Source of the DNA: Norana najaformis
Lineage: Eukaryota > Annelida > Clitellata > Crassiclitellata > Hormogastridae
DNA: 64,000 nucleotides
Assembly: GCA_964023275.1 (NCBI GenBank)
Contig: OZ029920.1
Location: 3,525,438-3,589,437, forward strand
Direction: 5' to 3'
Positions 54,300-64,000 of the stretch are shown piece by piece. Made by a program: the position numbers and the translations under genes. The number at the start of each line of letters is the position of its first letter. Position 1 is the first letter of the stretch. Under the pieces are notes generated by a model, which saw nothing but the letters and a program-made list of their open reading frames with translations, was not told where the DNA came from and did not search any database.

Positions 54300-54690
54300 T
54301 ATTTAATAGGAGAGATGGAGTCTACAATCATACTATAGTGTGTTCAGAAACAATTCAGTGAAAGTAATTCTCAGCGTTAAATTAGAAGTGTTAGTGTCAA
54401 ATAAACTTATAGAAGTAGTCCAACTTCTTACGACAGCGGAAAGAAATGTTTCTCATACGGTTTGCACACTCCGGAATGTCGACCGGTGACAATGTTACGT
54501 CACCGGAAGATAAGTACCACAGCTGACCACGTGACAAACGGAATCGTTTGCTGTCAGAGGGCGAATTGGGGGTGGGACTGGATCAGCTGATGACGCTATG
54601 TATTGCTGGTGAGGGACCACACTGTACAGGCGGCCAGAATGTTTTAAGCAGTCTAAGCAATTAAGTGGCGTTGATATACACGGAGGAATG
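54300..54690. other. No gene or family recognised
   Basis: GC-richer than its surroundings (CACCGGAAGATAAGTACCAC, CAGAGGGCGAATTGGGGGTG), without composite-repeat boxes. It contains short inverted words (GACCGGTGACA and CGTCACCGGAAG). No frame of note. Confidence 0.35.
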
Positions 54691-54990
54691 CATTACGGGC
54701 CTGTAGTCGGCTATGAACATAACCGAATAATGCACTTGTGCGATATGCATATACCCGGAGTTGTCTTCCATTGAAATATCCTGTATTTATACAGGACCAG
54801 CCAGCTTTTATGCACATAAGCGAATTCTGCATTTATCCGTTATTTGCTTAGGACTGAATATAAAACCATGATTGAGAGCTGACCTTACCAAGACTTGCAA
54901 AAGTTTACTTGGACTTGAGAAAAAAGACGAGCAAACCTTCTCCAGAGTAACATCTTATTTGCTTTATATTTTATTAAAACCACTTAAAAC
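54690..54990 (+). repeat. ~300-bp repeat block, paralogue of 1340-1625
   Basis: TGTAGTCGGCTATGAACATA, CAGCCAGCTTTTATGCACAT, AAAACCATGATTGAGAGCTG and AAGACGAGCAAACCTTCTCC, in the order of 1340-1625, with a local insertion (CGAATAATGCACTTGTGCGA). Confidence 0.7.
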
Positions 54991-54999
54991 TCGCTCAAT

Positions 55000-56470
55000 A
55001 TCGATTGATTCTTAGAGTTTAACGATATCGTCTGGCATCAAAACCCGTTTACGACGAAATGAAGAGCATGAAAACAAATGAGTTCACTTTGCTAAAAATA
55101 AAATTATAACGTTAGTAAAGAGGGATTTAAAGGTGTCTAAACGTAGCAGAAGTAACATGAGTCGAACGAAAAGCATGGTCTGCACAGTTTCGTTAAAAGT
55201 GATGTAAAGGTGTCGAGACCGGACCTGATTTTCGAAATGCTATCGAGTCTTAAACGATACGTTATTTGCTTTTTATTTCGTTTATTCATTAAAATCACTT
55301 ATAAGGAACGTAAGTTCAGTAAATCTGAAACTGAGGCTTGGATATTGTGGCTGTCGAGGCCGTTGACGTCCATCTTGCCACAGCAAATGGTAGACGGTGA
55401 AACTACCCATGGATTCTAACAGTTGAACGACCTCTTGTGACATCAATGGCCGCTTGCGCCGAATAAATTGAACCTTTAGCATGTCATTACAGTTCGCATA
55501 AAATTAGCAAAATAATTATAACGTTAGTAAATAGGGATTTAGAGGTGTCTAAACGTAACCGAATATTTGTGTACTATCGGGTTTTTAACGACATCTTGTG
55601 ACTAACATCGCTCTTGAGGTTAACCTCACGATACCTTATATGATTTCCTACATATAGTATTTAACAGCGTAGTAGTTCCAATGTTTAACGACAGCTTATG
55701 GCATCAATGGCCGTTGACGTCGGCCTCCTCCTTTATCCAAGCTTGAGACTTGCACTATCCCCAAAGAAGGAAGTGGCGGAGTTGCTTTATTGCGAACTGA
55801 TTCAGATTCGTCAAAATCTTTTTCTATCTCCCTAAAAAAGGTGTGCAGTCGGCAGTGTTGTTTTGTAAATCGAACCCCAAATGTCTCCACTATAAACTGC
55901 ACCAAATAATGTTTTGCAATCTGTAATAAAACTACCTAAAGCTCGCACAGTTACAACTGAAATGACTTTAGTAGCAGTTTTTACATTGGTTGACGACATC
56001 TTATGGCTGCAAGGGCCGTTGATATCGATCACGCATTACTACGTTTACGGGGACTTTAAATGGCTCTAATATTATTTTTGTCATTGTATAACGACATCTT
56101 ATTATAGCTGCCAGGGCCGTTGATATCAATCGTGTATTACTCTAAGGAAAGGTACGTTTAATACTAACCATTGAAGACAAAGAGAAATTTATTGAGTCAG
56201 AAAATGGTATTTAAAGGTGTGTAAACGTACTCTAATATTTTGTATCCTGTTACATGTTTACTGACATCTTCTGGCTACCAGGGTAGTCGATTTACACCAT
56301 CTCTCGTTAGGGGATCGAAATGATTAAAAAAGACAAAGCAAATCCGCCGAAGATTCTAGTGACCGCTGATTTTAATTAAATATATTTACTGCACAGTTTA
56401 ACAGACAACCATCTTCCAAACTATGCACAGAATTTCGGCTACGATTGGTCCATAGTTTCTGCTTAACGAT
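55000..56470 (+). repeat. Composite repeat tract, dense plus modules
   Basis: TTTAACGACAT-type boxes near 55017, 55248, 55423, 55577, 55683 (within an A copy at 55669-55783), 55989, 56087 and 56263, alternating with AAAGGTGT boxes near 55128, 55205, 55540, 55840 and 56214. This is one of the clearest runs of the alternating-module pattern. Confidence 0.75.
55669..55783 (+). mobile_element. Element A copy, reverse-complement form
   Basis: GTAGTAGTTCCAATGTTTAA, CGACAGCTTATGGCATCAAT, CCTCCTCCTTTATCCAAGCT and GGAAGTGGCGGAGTT. Confidence 0.7.
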
Positions 56471-56857
56471 TGCGATAATAATTTTCGCTCGCTGGAACGA
56501 CATAGCCAGGCAGAGAATTACTAATACAGAAAAGAATACAAAATAAAATGAAGAGAAAATAATAAAGACATGTTTCCTGATTTTAATTTTTAACTCTGAT
56601 TTGCAAATTAAAATTAAGAAATTTTTTTATATACTTTAGACACCTTTAAATCTCATTTCTTTTTTTATATAAACTGCTTTTGTCGAATTGCTCAGTGTTT
56701 TATAGATTGAAATTTCCTAATTTCAATTTGCAACAATCTGAATGCCTTACATACATGTATATATGCGTATATATACATCTACATAAACATAAACATATAT
56801 GTGTCTGTGTGTGTGAGCGTGTGCGTGCGTGCGTGTGTGTGTGTGCGTGTGTCAAAA

Positions 56858-56906
<49 letters not shown>

Positions 56907-56937
56907 ATATGTATGTATGTATGTATACAGGCACTTG
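56465..56937 (+). repeat. Repeat block fragment ending in AT/(GTAT)n
   Basis: GCCAGGCAGAGAATTACTAA, the inverted words CCTGATTTTAAT and ATTAAAATTAAG, CACCTTTAAATCTCATTTCT and a GCAACAATCTGAATGCCTTA site followed by TATATGCGTATATATAC, (GT)n and (AT)n to 56912. The (GTAT)n at 56910-56930 belongs to the 3' tail of the adjacent minus-strand LINE. Confidence 0.65.
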
Positions 56938-57405
56938 TATAGCGCATTTTAAGAAACTCACAAAGGCGCTGCAGGGTGGGTATCGAAGATTACCGAAAAG
57001 GTGCGTCTTAAGACGAGCCGAGAATGTTTCTTGAGATGCTGAGGCGGCGAGAGATCGAATTTCTGGGGGTAGACTGTTCCAAAGAAGTGGTCCCACACAG
57101 GACAAAGCACGATTTGCCCGTGCCGTCCTGCAGGCGCGCGGAACTGTGAGCTGGCCACGAGCAGCAGAGCGCAGCCTTTGACGACCCGGTTGGCTCGCAA
57201 CAGGTATGAGAAGCTCTCTGTTGTATTCTGGAGCCGAACCAACAATCGACATCCTGTCTATTAGAAGTATTTTGAACTGGATTCTCTTCTCGATCGGAAG
57301 CCAGTGCAGAGTATCACGCATATAGGTTGAGATGTGCGAGAATTTAGACAGGTTGGCTAAGATCCTGGCCGCACAGACACGCACACACGCATCATACACT
57401 ATACG
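56938..57405 (-). mobile_element. L2/CR1-like LINE C-terminal fragment, 5'-truncated
   Basis: A single minus-strand frame from about 57399 reads RDTLHWLPIEKRIQFKILLI, SAPEYNRELLIPVASQ, RSAARGQLTVPRACRTARAN, CVGPLLWNSLPPEIRSLAAS and FSARLKTHLF. This is the conserved C-terminal domain of L2/CR1-type polymerases (HWLP-x-x-x-R-I-x-FK; P-x-Y-x-x-LL; RAFS-x-x-GP-LWNSLP; FK-x-x-LKTHLF). It ends in CAGCGCCTTTGTGAGTTTCT, a GCGCTATACAAGTGCC word and a (TACA)n tail. No stops occur in the domain, so the copy is relatively young. Endonuclease and RT are absent. Confidence 0.85.
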
Positions 57406-57860
57406 ATCAACTGTTAAACAACATCTTATGGCTGCGAGGGCCGTTGACGTCGACCGTATCTCATCCTACATAAAAACTTCGACACTGGGATAATGACGCT
57501 AACGACTGACCGAAAACTAAATGTTTACACAGTCTTAAAAGGCGATTTAAAGGTGTCTAATTTTTGCATACTGAGTGTTTATTACGTTTATTATGTTTAT
57601 TACGTATGCCTAGCTTCATTAACAGATCTTTACAAAGGCTACCTTACCTTACATGCAATCTTTAATGGAACAGGAAGTTATCGATTAGTAGTAGTTTCCA
57701 CTGTTGAACGACTTCTTGTGGGTGCAAAGGCCGTTGACATAGACCTTTCCATGCCTTACCTAACATAGTGTTGTTATTGGAGGTACTGATTGAACCCAAC
57801 AGTTTAATGAAATCTTATGGCATCAAAGGGATCGACTGAAATTATTTTGACAATTCTCAC
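57406..57860 (+). repeat. Composite repeat segment
   Basis: CTGTTAAACAACATCTTATG with GAGGGCCGTTGACGTCGACC (57410-57460), GGCGATTTAAAGGTGTCTAA (about 57541), a TTATTACGTTTATTATGTTT triplicated word, CTGTTGAACGACTTCTTGTG (about 57701) and AACAGTTTAATGAAATCTTA. Confidence 0.7.
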
Positions 57861-58091
57861 CGTTAGGCATGTGACCGATTCCGTTAGGCATGTGACGGAT
57901 TCCGTTAGGCATGTGACGGATTCCGTTAGGCATGTGACGGATTCCGTTAGGCATGTGACGGATTCCGTTAGGCATGTGACGGATCCCGTTAGGCATGTGA
58001 CCGATTCCGTTAGACATGTGACCGATTCCGTTAGGCATGTGACCGATTCCGTTAGGCATGTGACCGATTCCGTTAGGCATGTGACCGATTA
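57861..58091. repeat. 21-bp tandem repeat, 11 copies
   Basis: The unit reads CCGTTAGGCATGTGACCGAT plus T. Copy 1 and copies 7-11 carry GACCGAT; copies 2-6 carry GACGGAT; copy 8 has TAGACATG. The period is a multiple of three, so both strands stay open, which explains the RHVTDSV frame. Confidence 0.95.
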
Positions 58092-58303
58092 GCAGTTTCC
58101 ACTGAATGACGACATCTTATGGCAGCAACGGCCGTTCATGTCATTTGGAAAAAGTTTTGTTCATTCTGACTGTATTAGACTACTTTTAAGTTCTCACTGG
58201 TTTTTGCAATATGGCACTGTTTTAACACCGATTTGACGAAACTGAAGAATTTATAAAGCCAGAAAGAACGATTTAAAGGTGTCCAACGGGAGCACCAGCG
58301 TTT

Positions 58304-58418
58304 GTAGTAGTTCCTCAGTTTAACGACAGCTTATAGCATCAAAGGCCGTTGACGTCACCCTCCTCCTTTTTCCAGGCTTGGGACTGGCGCTACCCCCAAA
58401 CAAGGCATTGGCGGAGTT
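58304..58418 (+). mobile_element. Element A copy, reverse-complement form
   Basis: TTGTAGTAGTTCCTCAGTTT, TCAAAGGCCGTTGACGTCAC, CAGGCTTGGGACTGGCGCTA and AAGGCATTGGCGGAGTT. Confidence 0.75.
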
Positions 58419-58419
58419 C

Positions 58420-59470
58420 AGCACAGGCTTTGAACGAGAACGAGACAAATAAAGCGTCGGAAAGGGCGATTTAAAGGTGTCTAAAATGAGTAACTAAATC
58501 TTGTGGCTACCAAATCCGTTGACGTCGAAAGTTCTTTACCTCTTTGGCCGATCGAGAAGCCTACAAAGTGCCAGGGACGATTAGCCTGAGCAAAACCATC
58601 ATTAACTTCACCGACTATACCAAGATGCTATTTACTAAAATTATTATGTCTTTTGACGACTTATTTTGTTTAGCTTAACAGACTTTTGTTGACTGTTTTT
58701 AGTTTTTCGGGGGTTTTGATGGCAGGTTTTGTACTCATTTAGTAGGCAACCCTCATCCACGCCAGTTTGGGGTAATCTCAGTGGCATGTGCCCAGAAAAT
58801 TAAGTGGTGGGCCATTCCCAGATTGACTCCCTGGATTGGCCCTTGCACGGGGACCTTAAATGGCGTGTAGCGGTGGTGAAGGATCTCACCCAATAGGGTC
58901 GGGGCCATACGGTCTCTGTAGATAAACGTATACAATATATTTTTTTTACAATTTTTGATCTGACTTTACTTCTCCTATTCACGGTTTAGCGGCTTTTCAA
59001 GGGACACTTTAAAATTTAAAGGTGTCTTAGAACTATTTCAACTGTCTACAAGCATTGGTAAAAATGTATAAGTGAGAAAGCATAGGCCTAAGTGCGTAAG
59101 AAAGCATGCTCAACATAAATAAAAATGTGTGGGAAGGCTGAATTTATTTAGCATTTAGGGAATTAATAAACAACCTGCATTTTCTACTACAAATATATTA
59201 ATTATAGTCCTATGCATGAAAGATCAGCGACCGATGGCAAATTATCGGCTTTGTCTTGGGTTACAGAAAAACTGTATCAAGCACCGTTATTACTTGGCAT
59301 TATATCATTCAGTCTTTAACAACATCTTCCGGGTTCCATGTCTTTTGACGTCGTCAACCTTAGATTCCTACCTAAAACATCAGATTTAGCGAAATAAGGA
59401 CTTTATAGCAACAGAAAATAATAAGTTAAAGGTGTCTAAGCGTAACCAATATTTTTATTTGTAGCTAGTG
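58420..59470 (+). repeat. Composite repeat tract with SINE body
   Basis: GGGCGATTTAAAGGTGTCTA (58465), a SINE body at 58745-58930 (GGACCTTAAATGGCGTGTAG, AGGATCTCACCCAATAGGGT, GGGGCCATACGGTCTCTGTA), then AAATTTAAAGGTGTCTTAGA (59012) and TAAGTTAAAGGTGTCTAAGC (59423). No tRNA-like head precedes the body. Confidence 0.65.
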
Positions 59471-59571
59471 TTTCATGACATGTTGTGGCATCAAAAGACC
59501 GTTGACGTCGCCTTCCTCTTTTATCCCGGTTTGGAACTGGCACCATCCGACTAAAGGCAGTGGCAAAATTC
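59469..59571 (+). repeat. A2 module
   Basis: GTTTCATGACATGTTGTGGC, TTATCCCGGTTTGGAACTGG and CACCATCCGACTAAAGGCAG. Confidence 0.55.
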
Positions 59572-59710
59572 ACCACAACTGCCTTCAGTAGGGAACGTAG
59601 TAGCATTAGTTCATGACATCAAAGGCCACTTACGTCGTTTGGAAAAAATTGTACAGTTTTCACGTTTTTTTTCGATTTAAAAAATACTCAATCTCATTCC
59701 GAACTCGATC

Positions 59711-59823
59711 TAGTAGTAGTTCCTCAGTTTAACGACATCATATGGCATCAAAGGCCGTTGCCGTCGCCCTCCTCCTTTATCCAGGCTTGGGACTGGCACT
59801 ACCTCAAGCAAGGCAGTGGCGGA
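59711..59823 (+). mobile_element. Element A copy, reverse-complement form
   Basis: TAGTAGTAGTTCCTCAGTTT, CGTTGCCGTCGCCCTCCTCC, GGGACTGGCACTACCTCAAG and AAGGCAGTGGCGGAAG. Confidence 0.75.
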
Positions 59824-59829
59824 AGACGT

Positions 59830-60830
59830 GAACGAACTTTTCACAGCCACTGAAGTTGCGATTTAAAGGTGTCTAGACGTACTCTAAATGTTCTTTTTTA
59901 TTATCGAGTCTTTAATAACGCATACCTTAGCTCATTAGCGGAACAGGGAATTTGCAAAACACATTGGCATGTAAGCAGATCCGTACTTAACGTCGTAGCT
60001 TTCTATTAATCACTTTTAGTTTCTTTTTTTAAAATTCATGACGTATTTTTACTGTGGGTAACCATCATCCTAAGCATGTTGGGGTCAAATCAATGGCACG
60101 GTTTGCAAAAAGAAATCAAGTGGTGTGAACAATGACTGAATCGGCTACTCTTTCCTTTTTGCTTTTGCGTTTCTTTCGGCTCTGTAGTTAACGCTTTTTC
60201 ATGGTTTAGAGGCTTTTTGAGAAGAAATTTTCATCATTTTTAAAGAAAATTATTCATTGTCACCCACCTTTAGATCTGCACATCTTGCGAACTCACCTTT
60301 TTCTGATATATGTGCAGGTCTTTGAAGACACTCCTTTTCCAAATTGTATCCTGATTCCGCCGCTTCCTTTTAATTCTTTCGCCGCTTCGATTCTAAACAC
60401 CATCCACCGTCGTTGTCTGACTGTTATCTGCCTGACTCTTGGATCTTGACCTGGAACTGAACCATTCAGGACTGTCTATCGATTTTGTTATGACTGGGCG
60501 CTTGTGAATAAGCTGTTCCTGCATACGTAACTTTCTTTGGGCGCTGTAGAAATCTCGAGCTTACGATTACATTAATGATTTTCTCAAGGGCCCCTCTGGA
60601 ACAGCTTAGCCAGGGAGAGAATTACTAATACAGAAAAGAATACAAAATTAAATGAAGAGAAAATATTTTCTAATTTTAATTTTTAAATCTAACTTTCAAA
60701 TTAAGATTAGGACATATTTCATTTACCTTTGCACACCTTTAAATCTTATTTATTGTTTTATATAAGGTGCATTTTGCCTCTCCACGTCATTATTTCCTTA
60801 TTTTTGGTCCAGAAACAGAAAATGCTCGTT
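59830..60830 (+). repeat. Composite repeat with minus S-repeat
   Basis: GTTGCGATTTAAAGGTGTCT (59855), then a segment matching 230-540 and 40330-40560, then the 15780-type block (a TGTGCAGGTCTTTGAA word, minus S-repeat 60345-60560 with TCTTGGATCTTGACCTGGAA, GAGAGAATTACTAATACAGA). This is the right edge of the composite-repeat domain. Confidence 0.65.
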
Positions 60831-61380
60831 TACCCAGAACAGTTCTAGTCCAAGGTATGAGAGACAATCAGATGACCTTGCAGAATAATGGTAAGATTAA
60901 TGACCCTAGGAAGAGCTTCGAATCGTTTTAAAGTGGCGCGAAGTCTGTTTTTAATATCTTGTCGATAACCTCGTTTTTATGTTGAATTTAAATTTTTAAA
61001 AATAAGAAAGGCTACTCACTAAAACTTAATCAAAGCTTGGAGGTTAAGTTGAGATGTTTCTATCCGATTCGCCGAGACAATACATCATCGGTCTTAGGTC
61101 GCTGTTGATCGCTTGATGGCTGCCAATTGTACAATGGCTGTGGCCATCTGGCGAATAAAGCAAAGGTTCCTGTTATACCTCCATCGATTGCTAGGTGACC
61201 TTAATTTTAAAACTCCCCAGATTTAAGCGATCTTAAATTTTTGTTTGATTGGCAATTTCCAACTATTTAAAAATGGCTTAATTTTTGAGAGCATTGAACT
61301 GACAAGCTTAGAATTTATAACCGAAGAACTGGAAGTTGCATGAATGTGATAATATTGCTTCATCAGGTAGTTTGAAGTTG
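60830..61380. other. No gene or family recognised
   Basis: Unique-looking 5' flank of the tRNA gene, without composite-repeat boxes and without a recognisable upstream element. Confidence 0.4.
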
Positions 61381-61383
61381 TCA

Positions 61384-61455
61384 GGGGATGTAGCTCAGCG
61401 GTAGAGCGTTCGCTTTGCATGCGAAAGGCCCCGGGTTCGAGACCCGGCATCTCCA
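61384..61455 (+). tRNA. tRNA-Ala, anticodon UGC
   Basis: A 72-nt cloverleaf. Acceptor GGGGATG pairs with CATCTCC and includes the G3:U70 wobble that marks alanine identity; the discriminator is A. The D arm begins GCTCAGCGGTAGAGC, the anticodon loop TTTGCAT gives UGC, and the T arm is CCGGGTTCGAGACCCGG. Box A (TAGCTCAGCGGTAGAGCG) and box B (GGTTCGAGACC) are intact. There is no intron and no encoded CCA, and a T run (CTTTTATTT) starts within 10 bp downstream as a Pol III terminator. All stems pair fully, so a functional gene is likely. Confidence 0.97.
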
Positions 61456-61458
61456 AAC

Positions 61459-61462
61459 TTTT
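61459..61462 (+). terminator. Pol III terminator of tRNA-Ala
   Basis: TTTT four nt after the discriminator base, followed by ATTT. Confidence 0.7.
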
Positions 61463-61496
61463 ATTTCAAATTTAATTTTATTTTAATTTTTACTAC

Positions 61497-61935
61497 TTAG
61501 GATATCACAGTGGTCAAGATATTGGACCGTCAACCAAGAGTTCGGTGTTCAAATCCCCCCAGGACAAACGGATGTGACGAGCTGTCTTCTGCAATAGCGA
61601 ACTTAGTTATAAAACGAGTACAATGACCGTCAAATCATACGGCGAAGAAAACTGCTGACCACATACCCTTCTATGCCGAGGCCAAGAAAATGAAGTTGCT
61701 AACACTTTGTACCAGTGACTGGTTCACTTCAAGGACATCAACTTGACTGCTGACCACATACCCTTAGATGCCGAGGCCAAGAAAATGAAGCTGCTAACAC
61801 TTTGTACCCGTGACTGGTTCGCTTCAAGGACATCAACTTGACTGCTGACCACATACCCTTAGATGCCGAGGCCAAGAAAATGAAGTTCCTAACACTTTGT
61901 ACCCATGACTGGTTCGCTTCAAGGGCATCAACTTC
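61497..61935 (+). mobile_element. tRNA-like SINE running into a 95-bp tandem repeat
   Basis: The head TAGGATATCACAGTGGTCAA and GATATTGGACCGTCAACC resemble a D arm and anticodon arm, with box B AGTTCGGTGTTCAAATCC ending at about 61557. A spacer with GTGACGAGCTGTCTTCTGCA leads to three 95-bp direct repeats (61651, 61746, 61841), each starting ACTGCTGACCACATACCCTT. It begins about 40 bp after the tRNA-Ala gene on the same strand. Confidence 0.65.
61651..61933 (+). repeat. 95-bp tandem repeat, three copies
   Basis: Starts at 61651, 61746 and 61841. Shared words are ATGCCGAGGCCAAGAAAATG, CTAACACTTTGTACC and GACTGGTTC-CTTCAAGG. Copies 2 and 3 share TTAGATGCC and GTTCGCTTC against TCTATGCC and GTTCACTTC in copy 1. 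Confidence 0.92.
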
Positions 61936-62274
61936 TTCATCACCATCACATCATCATCTCCTTCCACATTTTCGCAAGTTCTCTGCTAGCTTAGCAATCA
62001 TGAGCCACCCCAAACATTCCATAAACTCAATAAATGAGTTTGGTGTCTGACTTATGGAAGAGTCTTCCTTGTTAGCAGTCTAACTGTCTCTGAGTGGTAA
62101 AGGTTTATAATGGGCGAGGGAGCAACAAGACCGTTTTCTCTAATCAATCCTCAATCTAACCTTTTCAAGAAATCCCACTCTGATCAGTCTTTCCATTTCT
62201 CTCAGCTTAAACACAACCCACCCTAGTCTCCTCTCCCCTCTTCTCTCTGTCTCCTGGCAACCGGATTTTGTTCT

Positions 62275-62395
62275 TGATATGGCATCTTTGGGCAATCCCA
62301 CAGACTTGACGCAGCGCTCATGAATAAGCTGGTGCGCTGTGCTTAGTTTTGAGTGCTTTAGAAATTTCGAGTTTACGATTACGAATTAATAAGAC
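62275..62395 (-). repeat. S-repeat, diverged
   Basis: GACGCAGCGCTCATGAATAA, GCTGGTGCGCTGTGCTTAGT and TTAGAAATTTCGAGTTTACG are the reverse-strand left part of the S-repeat (compare 53150-53215). The box-B region is not recognisable. Confidence 0.55.
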
Positions 62396-62399
62396 TAAA

Positions 62400-62810
62400 C
62401 GAATCACAATTATTTACTATGAAACATTTTATTAGTACGGAAAAAACATGACATTATTCAGTCAACGATGACTTCAAAATTTTCTCATAAGTTTCATTAG
62501 TTTCTGATTACACAAGACTCTAGTAATAACGGTCACTAAAAAGTGTAAGCAGCACTAGATATGCATTGTATTGCATAGCCCATATTAGCTGGATCTTCAT
62601 ATTTACAAGAATTTAAAATAATAATCACAGGGGTTAAAGCAAATTAGAAAAATTAATAAAAAATATTCAGAAATCATACATAATGCACAAAAAACTCATG
62701 TTGCACTCCAAGAAAAAAAATTGAACAAATCCCTAAAGAATTAAAAGAATTTATAACGTAACCTATTCTTGATATTCCACTGGTGCAAAGTGATCTAGAG
62801 TAAAGGTAAA
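62400..62810. other. AT-rich sequence, nothing recognised
   Basis: High A+T without long frames, microsatellites or family boxes. Confidence 0.4.
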
Positions 62811-62814
62811 CTTA

Positions 62815-63215
62815 TTCCATTGAATTCTTTAATTACAACAAATTCATTATTACAGCAAATTTATTTATCAATATAATAAGCAAATATATTTCTCAAAGTA
62901 ACCAGTGAATTTAATTATTACAGCGAATTTATTACAGTGAATTTATTATTGAAAGTAATCAGTAATTTTTACAGTGAATTCATTTATCAAACTAACAGCG
63001 AATTAATTTATTTCAGCAAATTCAGTTGCTATGGTAAATTTATGAATTAAAATAATCAGCAAATTTAATTAATCATGTGAATTTAGATCCTATGGTAAAT
63101 TTACATCTTAAAATAATCAGCAAACTTAATCAAACATTTGAATTTAGTTACTACAATAACGTTATTTATTAAAATAATTAGTGACTTAAGTTATTACAGT
63201 AAATATATTTATTAA
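62815..63215. repeat. Degenerate AT-rich tandem repeat, ~60-bp unit
   Basis: GGTAAATTTATGAATTAAAA and GGTAAATTTACATCTTAAAA are 61 bp apart and each continues with a TAATCAGCAAA-TTAAT segment; shorter, more diverged units (ACAGTGAATTTATTA, ACAGCGAATTTATTA) precede them. Confidence 0.65.
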
Positions 63216-63387
63216 ATTAATTGCATACAATGTCCTCTCAACAAATGCAAACTGACCTAAAATTAGCTGACTACATACAATGCTCTATAAATTCTCATTT
63301 CCATGTTACATCATCACATCTTCAACACAAGAGAAGCAAGTGTATTTGTTACATGTCTCTTGCAAATACAGCATCCTCAGTGTAGCG

Positions 63388-63750
63388 TGTGTCTTCAGCA
63401 GCATAACGTAACTGTGTCTTCAGAATAATGTGATTGTGTCCTCAGCATAATGTAATCATGTCCTCAGCATAACGTAACTGTGTCCTCAGCCTAGCGTAAT
63501 TGTGTCTTCAGAATAATGTAATCGTGTCCTCAGCATAACGTAACTGTCTTCAGAATAATGTAATTGTGTCCTCAGCATAATGTAATTGTGTCCTCAGAAT
63601 AACGTAACTGTGTCTTCAGAATAATGTAATCGTGTCCTCAGCATAACGTAACTGTCTTCAGAATAATGTAATTGTGTCCTCAGCATAATGTAATTGTGTC
63701 CTAAGCTAAACGTGATTGTATGCTCTGCGTAACATAACTGTATCCTCAGC
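63388..63750. repeat. 22-bp tandem repeat with 108-bp higher order
   Basis: About 17 units of GTGTCCTCAGCATAATGTAA plus TT, with variants (GTCTTCAGAA, AACGTAACT) and some 20-bp units. A five-unit block starting GTGTCTTCAGAATAATGTAA at 63502 repeats at 63610. The units at the right edge (63700-63750) are more diverged. Confidence 0.92.
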
Positions 63751-64000
63751 ATAATAAAAATTATTTATTATTATGCACTTATTCAATCCTAAATTTCTCG
63801 TATAGAAAAGTTTAAGCACAGAGCACTTAGGAAACAGCAGATACTAATGCAGCTCAAACAACAAGACAAACTGAGCCAACTTTCCATGATTATCGTGGCT
63901 CATCATTAGATATTTTCTTCTGATTTCAGTAAAAAGGCCACACGAATTATCTCAAAATACTCGCCCGTAAAAACTGTTACGACGCAACATTTAGACACGC
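63751..64000. other. Nothing recognised
   Basis: Short AT-rich flank to the window end, with no frame or repeat family seen. Confidence 0.4.

Noticed and set aside
57817..58092. 91-codon frame of RHVTDSV repeats
   Set aside because: The 21-bp tandem unit keeps all copies in phase; no start context, no homology, and the reverse strand is open as well.
61223..61456. 77-codon minus-strand frame over the tRNA
   Set aside because: Its first third is the antisense of tRNA-Ala.
61497..61570. A second functional tRNA gene
   Set aside because: Box-B-like motif is present but no acceptor stem or proper anticodon arm can be formed; a SINE head fits better.
63388..63750. CRISPR-like array
   Set aside because: Units are contiguous without unique spacers, and the context is eukaryotic; it is a tandem satellite.

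Overview
This is a gene-poor, repeat-saturated stretch of an animal nuclear genome. The evidence is APE-type LINE fragments of several clades, tRNA-derived SINE heads, long (AT)n and tetranucleotide microsatellites, a canonical nuclear tRNA-Ala, and a DNA transposon carrying a multi-copy animal protein of unknown function. I cannot place the species. The LINE C-terminal domains resemble those I recall from aquatic invertebrates. No intact host protein-coding gene is visible; the best candidate is one terminal exon at 29.2-29.6 kb. There is no operon or bacterial-type organisation.

Layout. About 1-17.3 kb and 28.3-60.8 kb are tiled by one very long composite repeat. Its hallmark modules, GCGATTTAAAGGTGTCTAAA and TTTAACGACATCTTGTGGC followed by GCCGTTGACGTCGACCTTA, recur dozens of times at roughly 100-250 bp spacing on both strands. 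Longer collinear blocks recur too, for example 9355-11770 against 44945-47160. Scattered through it is a short retroposon of about 113 bp, here called element A. Several copies carry 9-16 bp target-site duplications, so it moved recently. A relative, A2, is a fixed part of the composite repeat, as are a tRNA-like SINE and an S-repeat whose box-B-like motif is GGTTCGGTTCC.

The 17.3-28.3 kb compartment is different. It holds a split old repeat, a tRNA-derived SINE (24.3-24.55 kb), a LINE C-terminal fragment (20.1-20.6 kb) and a decayed CR1/L2-like LINE (25.26-27.8 kb) with a degenerate 2A-like motif before its endonuclease. The most complete mobile element lies at 33160-35783: a DNA transposon with imperfect terminal inverted repeats of about 120 bp, starting CACTGGCCAACA, and one 567-codon reading frame broken only by a TGA at codon 70.

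Other LINE remnants lie at 11.8-12.9, 36.6-37.05, 38.2-38.4, 50.8-51.1 and 56.9-57.4 kb. The last 3 kb (61.4-64.0) holds tRNA-Ala(UGC), a tRNA-like SINE running into a 95-bp tandem repeat, and two AT-rich tandem arrays. All identities, consensus lengths and copy counts were judged by eye.
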